A stretch of DNA of 6,372 bases from positions 1 to 6,372 of the forward strand of contig WFRP01000250.1 in NCBI GenBank assembly GCA_015486505.1, written 5' to 3'. Position 1 is the stretch's first letter, and every line of letters starts with the position of its first letter. The notes below the pieces were generated by a model that worked only from the letters and a program-made list of their open reading frames with translations, searched no databases and was not told the DNA's origin. Source of the stretch: Pseudomonadota bacterium. GTDB taxonomy: Bacteria; Desulfobacterota; Anaeroferrophillalia; Anaeroferrophillales; Tharpellaceae. Below, piece by piece: positions 1-4,742 of this stretch. The translations under genes and the position numbers were made by a program.

Positions 1-26
1 GCAGAAAATAACCTGTAAGGTACTAA
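1..26 (+). repeat. Repeat R1, copy D (right end only, cut by window start)
   Basis: The first 23 bases (GCAGAAAATAACCTGTAAGG plus TAC) are identical to the last 23 bases of the window and nearly identical to 1727-1749. The following TAA completes the GTAAGG-N-ACTAA end shared by the R1 copies at 229-240 (reverse strand) and 1741-1752. The rest of this copy lies outside the window. It may be the continuation of the copy at 6174-6372 if the ends are joined. Confidence 0.8.
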
Positions 27-80
27 TGGGCTCCCGCTCGCTTCCGAAAAACAACGAAATCGTTTCCGCAACCGCTTACG

Positions 81-115
81 AAAAACCACCCCCGCCCCTT
101 CCAGAAGGTGGGGGT
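81..115 (-). terminator. Candidate intrinsic terminator on the minus strand
   Basis: The stem pairs ACCCCC (88-93) with GGGGGT (110-115), and CCTTC (97-101) with GAAGG (104-108) around a two-base loop. On the minus strand the stem is followed by GG and then TTTTT (85-81), the layout of a Rho-independent terminator. It would end transcription arriving from the minus-strand AsmA gene, whose stop is about 240 bp upstream with R1 copy A in between. It could instead be a structural hairpin of a larger repeat element. Confidence 0.45.
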
Positions 116-118
116 AAA

Positions 119-136
119 ATTTGGCTGAATAGTTAC
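119..136 (-). repeat. 18-bp inverted-repeat arm, partner at 6048-6065
   Basis: The core GGCTGAATAGTTAC (123-136) is the exact reverse complement of 6048-6061. Extended to 18 bp the two arms differ at one base. The arms point toward each other across the window ends, so if copies C and D are the two halves of one repeat unit, these arms would be the terminal inverted repeats of an element of roughly 460 bp. Confidence 0.55.
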
Positions 137-228
137 ATAGCTGATTGGTTTTGTTCGGCTTCAGTTGACCAGCATAGCTTAAAACCCCTGTCAATGTCAA
201 TCCTGAGATTTCGGGTTTGCACCCGGTT

Positions 229-367
229 TTAGTGCCTTACAGGTTATTTTCGGTTTGAAAAAACCAGAAAATGTTCTGATAAGAGCACTTATTTGCGACC
301 AGCGGAAGTGCCCCTGGGTACGGGCCGCAAGGCCCTGTTTGGGTTGCGGGATTTATTCCCGCATTAG
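229..367 (-). repeat. Repeat R1, copy A (overlaps the 3' end of the AsmA gene)
   Basis: This is an inverted copy of the R1 element running from TTAGTGCCTTAC (229-240) to GCATTAG (361-367). It shares with copies B and C the hairpin GCGGGA/TCCCGC (346-362), the segment around CCCAAACAGGGC, a single 25-bp unit of the type triplicated in copy C, and the AT-rich right end. The right-end segment between the conserved parts differs in sequence from the other copies but still folds: ATTTTC-GGTTT (246-256) pairs with AAACC-a-GAAAAT (261-272) around a GAAA loop. The terminal TTAG tetranucleotides are 135 bp apart. Its left end supplies the last codons and stop of the AsmA gene. Confidence 0.8.
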
Positions 368-2830
368 TTTCTGGTCTGGTTTTGAGGCTGGTTGCGGGGC
401 CGGCGGAGTTTTCGTCGACAGGGTTTGCGCCGGTTTTTTCGCTTGCGGCAGGGAATGTTGGTGCAGGTATTCAAGGCAGGGGTTTTTGGCGCCGCCATCC
501 CGGGAAATCATCTCCCAGAGATAGTTTATGCCGACCGCCGGAAGAAAAAATTGCGGTGCCAGGAGGATGCCGCCGTAAAGCAGGGCCGCTTTTTTATAGG
601 GAATCGCGAGGATATGCGGATTTCGCAACGGTCCGCTGATTTTCACCGGGGTCACCATGGCCCAGAACTTTCTTTTTTTCTTCGGGAGAATGGTCAAGTC
701 GCAGGTTTCGGTTTTGAGATCGATGGTCCCGGCCCCGGTAATCGTCAAATTTTTTGAGTCAAAGATGAACGCCTGATTGGTGATTATCCCCTGATTTATG
801 GCAAAACCGAGAATACAGCAGTTGATTTCAGTATGCTTTTTCTTCATTACCGAGCGACTGAAACTCCAGCCCAGAAGATCGACGGCAATTAACTTCAATA
901 CATGGCTGGGAACAACTCCCTCCTCCAGAGCCATCCCGAAATCTCCGCTGAGATTGGCCGCTAAATCATGGGGGGAGCGGCCCCGGCTCGAAAATCGGGA
1001 GTGGAGGGTGAGTTTTCCGGCAATCGGGGCGTTGACGGCGAGAGATTTCAGAAATCCGTTAAGATCAAGATCGTTAACCGCGGCGTTCAATTTCATTGTC
1101 GGAATGGAATTCGTATCATCAATAAATAGAGAAATGTCGGCGTAGCCGCCTTCAAAAGCAAAGGTAATCGGGTCGATTTTAAGCCGGCCGTCATTGATAA
1201 TAATTGCCAGTTCAAGATTCTTAAAATTATTTTGCAGAGTGGCAATGTTCTTGATATATAAGCGGATATTGCTGTTTAACCGGCGCAGCCAATCCCAGGA
1301 CAGAGGTTGCCGGCTGAAAAGTTCAGGCGCGGCGGCCGGTTTTTTCTTGTCGGAGAGGTTCTTCTTCGCGTTTTGAGGTTGGGGACTGGATTCAGGCGTG
1401 TCGGAATATCCCGGGAAATCATTCGGAAACAGGGTTGGGATAACAATTTTACCGCTGATCAGGGGCAATTTGTCAGTGAAGGCAGCATCTATTTCGGCGG
1501 TTATCGCGGTTTTGCCGATCTGCGCGGAAAAATTTTTCAGGCTGATTTTTTTGCGGTCGCCGGTCAGTTTGCCGGATGCCCGCAAGGGACCGGAGGGCGG
1601 GACGCGAAGATTCTGGTCGGTGGTTTTACTGATGCGGGGACAAATCCCGCAACCCAATCGCGCCATTTCGGTCCGCAAATAAGTCTTATCAGAACATTTT
1701 CTGACTGTTAAATCTTGTTCTTTGGTGCAGAAAATAACCTGTAAGGAACTAAAGTCGGGCAGTCTGGCGCCGGCGGGGGCCGTGATGCTTGTGTCAAACT
1801 CAAGGCTTTGCACAGGGTTGCCGGCGTCCCGGTCAGCGCCGCTTAAAGCCAGCTTGCCGTTAATCCTTATTTCCAGCCCGGTGGGGTTTTGGTTGCGGAA
1901 GCTGATGTTTTCCAGGCGAGCCCTTTTTTTGGACCCGCGAAAGTCGGCGGAAATTGTCAGCGGGCCGATCTCGGGCAGCGGTTTATTGACGCGGGGTGGG
2001 ATAAGGACCGCAAGATCCGCGGTGGTGACGGTTTGCAGAAGCAGGTGAAAATCATTGCCGGTATTGATGGTTTCAGGATCAATGGGAATGTGGTTGATCC
2101 GGCCCCGGGCCTGCAGGTAAAGTTTATCCTTCCGGCCGAAGTCAAGCTTTATATCTTGAGCCGCCAGAGCGCTGTCAGAGATTGCAATCAGGCGTAAACT
2201 GCCATGAACCGGCCCTATTTCAGGAAGTTTTTCCGGGAGATAACCTTGTAGCGGACGGCTTTTGCGGGAGTTTACCTTGATTGTGAGATCAAGTTTAGTG
2301 AAAGGCTGCGGGGCGGAAAGATTTTCAATCAAACCGGTTCCGCTAAGTTTCAGGGCGAGTCCTGACCGGTTGCGGCCATCTGCGGTAAACTTATGCAGAT
2401 CCAGCATAGAAGTATCAGTGCTGAACTCAGTGTTAAATCTGACCGCTTTCAAGGCCGACAGCTCTTTCGGCAGCAGATATTTCAGGGTTTTAGCCTCATC
2501 AATCAGTCCGCTGACAATAAGCCGCAGTCGGCCGCGCAGCAAGGCTTGCGGCCGCAGTTTGATTGTGATGTTCTTGAATTCGAGCGGGTCGGCCGGGCCG
2601 GGAGGTAAAATTCTGATGCGGGCCGCCGTCAGCCGGGGGGTCACAGAGATTTCGCACTTGAATGGATTGTCAATACTGATTTGGTAAGCGCTTAAGTTGT
2701 TAACCAGAAAAGTTAAGGATTTACGGTAATCTTCATTGTTGAAAGTTGTCAGGATAAATCCGGGAACCGCGATGACTGCGAGGGCGAAACCTGTGATTGT
2801 AAAAAGAACTGTTTTCAGGCGTCCGGGCAT
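353..2830 (-). CDS. AsmA-family envelope protein with an in-frame repeat insertion
   Basis: This protein of about 825 residues has the AsmA layout: a single N-terminal membrane segment (residues 8-30), a long periplasmic beta-rich body and a C-terminal AsmA-like region (about 586-731, with VPSHVLKLIAVDLLGW, the GAGTIDL strand and KISGPLRNPHI). A hydrophobic stretch (748-772) and a Pro/Lys-rich tail follow, and a Pro/Lys-rich linker lies near 475-503. AsmA-like proteins are linked to lipid movement and assembly in the outer membrane. The exact role here is unknown. ATG at 2830 is preferred. An in-frame GTG at 2857 would add nine residues but lies inside repeat R2, and neither start has a clear ribosome-binding site. 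Residues about 361-401 are encoded by R1 copy B read in reverse and contain four cysteines, including a CGIC motif. The last residues (LMRE) and the stop come from R1 copy A. Confidence 0.85.
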   Translation of the reverse strand: MPGRLKTVLFTITGFALAVIAVPGFILTTFNNEDYRKSLTFLVNNLSAYQISIDNPFKCEISVTPRLTAARIRILPPGPADPLEFKNITIKLRPQALLRGRLRLIVSGLIDEAKTLKYLLPKELSALKAVRFNTEFSTDTSMLDLHKFTADGRNRSGLALKLSGTGLIENLSAPQPFTKLDLTIKVNSRKSRPLQGYLPEKLPEIGPVHGSLRLIAISDSALAAQDIKLDFGRKDKLYLQARGRINHIPIDPETINTGNDFHLLLQTVTTADLAVLIPPRVNKPLPEIGPLTISADFRGSKKRARLENISFRNQNPTGLEIRINGKLALSGADRDAGNPVQSLEFDTSITAPAGARLPDFSSLQVIFCTKEQDLTVRKCSDKTYLRTEMARLGCGICPRISKTTDQNLRVPPSGPLRASGKLTGDRKKISLKNFSAQIGKTAITAEIDAAFTDKLPLISGKIVIPTLFPNDFPGYSDTPESSPQPQNAKKNLSDKKKPAAAPELFSRQPLSWDWLRRLNSNIRLYIKNIATLQNNFKNLELAIIINDGRLKIDPITFAFEGGYADISLFIDDTNSIPTMKLNAAVNDLDLNGFLKSLAVNAPIAGKLTLHSRFSSRGRSPHDLAANLSGDFGMALEEGVVPSHVLKLIAVDLLGWSFSRSVMKKKHTEINCCILGFAINQGIITNQAFIFDSKNLTITGAGTIDLKTETCDLTILPKKKRKFWAMVTPVKISGPLRNPHILAIPYKKAALLYGGILLAPQFFLPAVGINYLWEMISRDGGAKNPCLEYLHQHSLPQAKKPAQTLSTKTPPAPQPASKPDQKLMRE
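1629..1752 (+). repeat. Repeat R1, copy B, inserted in frame inside the AsmA gene
   Basis: The copy starts CTGATGCGGGG with the GCGGG/CCCGC hairpin (1634-1650) and ends GCAGAAAATAACCTGTAAGG-AACTAA. It lacks the GC-rich centre of copies A and C, which is replaced by about 15 unrelated bases (near 1656-1671). ATTTTCTG (1696-1703) pairs with CAGAAAAT (1728-1735). TCAGAA/TTCTGA (1689-1694 with 1699-1704) is an alternative stem sharing the same bases. The terminal tetranucleotides are 120 bp apart, exactly 40 codons, and the host reading frame stays open on the opposite strand. Confidence 0.85.
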
Positions 2831-2852
2831 TGGCGTTATCGTCTTGATTAGA

Positions 2853-3026
2853 AGCACCTCAGACCGCTATCGCGGCCACATATATACAAGTAACGTGAGC
2901 GGTACTAAATCTGGGTTAATCTGCGTTCATCTGTGGTTTCTATTTTTTGGTTGAACCACAGATGGACACGGATAGACACAGATAAAATTTTAATAATTTC
3001 AAGTAGTTACAAACCGTTACTTAGAA
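2853..3026 (+). repeat. Repeat R2, copy 1 (nested palindrome)
   Basis: It matches 3139-3312 over 174 bp at a constant offset of 286 bp, with differences mainly in the A/T stretch after the palindrome. It contains a short hairpin CCGC-TATC-GCGG (2864-2875). Outer arms AAGTAACG (2888-2895) and CGTTACTT (3015-3022) enclose an inner imperfect palindrome with 31-base arms (2909-2939 and 2953-2983). The inner arms are built from an ATCTGTG-like word repeated about every 12 bases, a type of interspersed palindrome that I recall from many environmental bacterial genomes. Its left edge covers the upstream GTG start of the AsmA frame. Confidence 0.85.
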
Positions 3027-3138
3027 AGTAGGGAAGATAAAGTTCAGCTGAACAGTCAGTAATACAGAACTATTTTTATCGTATTTTATATTGCCGGGGG
3101 GAAAATTGCAAGAAATAAGCTTTGATGGCGTCGTAAAA

Positions 3139-3312
3139 AGCATCCCAGACCGCTATCGCGGCCACATATATACAAGTAACGTGAGAGGAACTAAATCTGG
3201 GTTAATCTGCGTTCATCTGTGGTTTCTATTTTTTTGTTGAACCACAGATGGACACGGATAGACACAGATAAAAATCACATAATTTCCTATAGTTACAAAG
3301 CGTTACTTAGAA
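3139..3312 (+). repeat. Repeat R2, copy 2 (nested palindrome)
   Basis: This is the second copy of the 174-bp unit at 2853-3026, in direct orientation. Outer arms AAGTAACG (3174-3181) and CGTTACTT (3301-3308) are intact. The inner arms are at 3195-3225 and 3239-3269. The two copies diverge most in the T-run loop and in the A/T stretch after the inner palindrome, while the paired arms are almost unchanged. Confidence 0.85.
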
Positions 3313-3336
3313 GTTCCGATCTCCTGCGAGTTGCGC

Positions 3337-3386
3337 TCTCTCCAGCCACTCGACTTACCATATGTATGGTCTCGTGGCTGGAGAGA
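3337..3386. repeat. Strong two-part hairpin (13-bp perfect stem)
   Basis: TCTCTCCAGCCAC (3337-3349) pairs perfectly with GTGGCTGGAGAGA (3374-3386). Inside it, ACCATA (3357-3362) pairs with TATGGT (3365-3370) across a TG loop. No T-run follows on either strand, so it does not look like an intrinsic terminator. It could be a DNA cruciform site, a regulator operator, or part of the repeat unit around it. It lies about 200 bp upstream of the channel gene. Confidence 0.6.
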
Positions 3387-3590
3387 CCACAACATCTTGT
3401 ATAGCGAAATTTTTACTTAGCCATCCCAGAACTTTTTACGAGTTTATCAGGCTTTGTTTTATCTGTTAAGGAGAAATTTAATTCTTGCCCGATCGTTGAA
3501 TATAAAGTAGAAGTGGTACTCCGGCAAGAGGTATCCGGGTTTGTTCAGGCTGCTTAAGCTTACCGCCGCCCGGTCCAGGGTTTTTCCGAG

Positions 3591-4277
3591 ATGCTTATGA
3601 AAATTATAAAAAAGTCTAAATTCAAGTTCCGGTTTCAGAATCTGCTGATCTGGATTTTGCTTTATATTCTGGTGAGCCCGTTACTTGAAATGTTTCCGCA
3701 TACCGAAGTTTTTGTCCAGCTTTTGTTTACGGTGGTTCTGGTTTCGGGGGTGTTTGCCATTAACCGGAAAACCGCACTGAAGCGTCCGGCCCTGGTTTTG
3801 CTGCTCATTACGACCCTTTTAATCTGGTCACATATTCTGGATTTGTTTGCAATCAGTGATGTGATGGTTAACCTTGTTCTGCTCACATATCTGGCCCTGT
3901 TGGTCGCGGCGTTCAGCAACTATATTTTTGCGATCAAGGAAGTCGATGCTGAATTGATTGCGGCCGCGCTTTGCCTTTATCTGTTTATCGGATTGCTGGG
4001 CGGGGGGATTTTCCTGTTGCTGGAAAACTTTGCTCCCGGATCTTTCGCCGGAACAAGTCTGGCGAAAGCGGTCTCCTTTCATGATAAATCAACTATTTTT
4101 CAATATTTCAGCTTTATTACGATGACGACCTTAGGTTACGGTGATATTACGCCGCAGACGCCGCTGGCTATGGCTTTCTGTCAGGTTGAAGCAATTCTGG
4201 GGCAGTTGTTTATGGCGGTGCTGGTGGCCCGGCTGGTTGGGATTCAGGTCGCGCAAAGTTTTAACGAATACAGGTAA
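3591..4277 (+). CDS. Potassium-channel-like membrane protein (Ion_trans_2 type)
   Basis: A 228-residue inner-membrane protein with about six hydrophobic segments (roughly 17-34, 40-57, 67-86, 91-115, 121-145 and 192-215). A pore loop before the last segment carries TMTTLGYGDITP (178-189), whose T-L-G-Y-G-D is the potassium selectivity filter of two-transmembrane/pore channels. It is expected to conduct K+ as a tetramer. No arginine-rich S4 sensor and no cytosolic RCK/TrkA-N domain are present, so gating is not predictable from sequence. The four leading segments make it longer than a minimal KcsA-like channel. Start ATG 3591 has an equally plausible alternative at 3597; both have weak ribosome-binding sites. 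The lipoprotein gene starts 27 bp after the stop, suggesting co-transcription. Confidence 0.88.
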   Translation: MLMKIIKKSKFKFRFQNLLIWILLYILVSPLLEMFPHTEVFVQLLFTVVLVSGVFAINRKTALKRPALVLLLITTLLIWSHILDLFAISDVMVNLVLLTYLALLVAAFSNYIFAIKEVDAELIAAALCLYLFIGLLGGGIFLLLENFAPGSFAGTSLAKAVSFHDKSTIFQYFSFITMTTLGYGDITPQTPLAMAFCQVEAILGQLFMAVLVARLVGIQVAQSFNEYR

Positions 4278-4304
4278 GGGATTATTAAGCAGGGAGGGAG
4301 ACCG

Positions 4305-4709
4305 ATGCGGATTAAAAATGTTTTACTTATCTTGTCAGGATTGAGTTGTCTGCTGTTTGTTTCAGCTTGTGCTGAACCGCAAGCCCAGGCCGGCGGCAAG
4401 ACCGGGGCGCCGCAAGGGAAGGTCAGCCCGGCTGAAACTCCGGTCTTGCCTGCCAATACTGAAAACTATGTTCACGACTGGACTTATCCGACCGGTAATA
4501 AATCGGGCAAGCCGCTGGACCCGGCGGTAAGTGAGGCTGAGCGCAAGCGCATGCTTTCGACAGGAACCGATAATTATGAACGGGACTGGACTTTACCCGC
4601 AGATGGAGCAAAAGCCGCAAAAAAACCCACCGGCTCCCACCCGGATTCTCCGCAGGGTCCGCCGCCGGATGATACCGAAGAGTATCTGAACGACTGGACT
4701 GACTTTTGA
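4305..4709 (+). CDS. Small lipoprotein with three periodic Y-x-x-D-W-T motifs
   Basis: This 134-residue protein has a lipoprotein signal peptide with lipobox V-S-A-C (Cys22), followed by a low-complexity Pro/Gly/Ala/Lys-rich chain. With Ala after the cysteine it would probably be sorted to the outer membrane. Three copies of a short acidic-aromatic motif stand out: TENYVHDWT (52-60), TDNYERDWT (88-96) and TEEYLNDWT (124-132), spaced exactly 36 residues apart, the last two residues from the C-terminus. The linkers are otherwise dissimilar and look disordered, so the motifs are probably the functional part, perhaps docking sites for a periplasmic or cell-wall partner. ATG 4305 is well supported by GGGAGGGAG just upstream. 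It probably shares a transcript with the channel gene. I do not recognise a named family. Confidence 0.85.
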   Translation: MRIKNVLLILSGLSCLLFVSACAEPQAQAGGKTGAPQGKVSPAETPVLPANTENYVHDWTYPTGNKSGKPLDPAVSEAERKRMLSTGTDNYERDWTLPADGAKAAKKPTGSHPDSPQGPPPDDTEEYLNDWTDF

Positions 4710-4742
4710 GTGAAACGGGTAAAAATCAAGCCGTTGCCGATA

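Larger units (their letters stand above)
24..228. other. Non-coding spacer between R1 copies D and A
   Basis: I see no convincing gene here. An open frame at 26-232 exists but has no ribosome-binding site, no recognisable composition and runs into repeat A. The stretch holds a G/C-rich hairpin at 88-115 (listed as a terminator), an 18-bp inverted-repeat arm at 119-136 and a small hairpin CGGGT-TTGC-ACCCG at 212-225 next to the R1 end. Confidence 0.6.
3123..3449. mobile_element. Possible MITE-like unit bounded by inverted repeats
   Basis: TGAT-ggcg-TCGTAAAAAG (3123-3140) faces CTTTTTACGA-gttt-ATCA (3432-3449). Fourteen of the 18 positions pair, including a perfect 10-bp block. Between them lie R2 copy 2 and the strong hairpin at 3337-3386. 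The word CATCCCAGA occurs just inside or outside both arms (3141-3149 and 3422-3430). There is no coding capacity, as expected for a non-autonomous element. The boundaries are tentative and no target duplication is clear. Confidence 0.35.
2831..3590. other. Divergent intergenic region filled with palindromic repeats
   Basis: This 760-bp spacer separates the minus-strand AsmA gene from the plus-strand channel gene. It holds two R2 repeat copies (2853-3026 and 3139-3312), a strong hairpin (3337-3386) and a possible inverted-repeat-bounded unit (3123-3449). The final 140 bp before the channel gene contain an orphan AAGGAG (3468-3473) with no sensible reading frame behind it. The channel promoter should lie here, but I see no well-spaced -35/-10 pair. 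I find no gene in this stretch. Confidence 0.7.

Noticed and set aside
255..524. Plus-strand gene starting with TTG inside repeat A
   Set aside because: It has no ribosome-binding site, lies largely antisense to a convincing AsmA gene, and its first half is repeat sequence. It is reported only as evidence for frame conservation in R1.
1307..1711. Plus-strand open frames within the AsmA gene (such as 1307-1711, 1398-1682, 1889-2197 and 2262-2687)
   Set aside because: They are antisense shadows of a long protein with a clear family layout, and their translations have no recognisable features.
353..2830. AsmA gene as a pseudogene broken by repeats
   Set aside because: The frame is open throughout, the membrane anchor and the conserved C-terminal region are present, and the insertion is in frame. 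It may be functional.
3468..3506. Promoter or orphan gene start near AAGGAG and TTGCCC...TATAAA
   Set aside because: The TTGCCC and TATAAA boxes are only 10 bp apart, and the AAGGAG leads into a frame that stops within a few codons.
4710..4742. Bidirectional terminator between the convergent lipoprotein and secreted-protein genes
   Set aside because: Only a weak AACGG/CCGTT pair (4714-4718 with 4731-4735) with a 12-base loop is visible, and there is no T-run.
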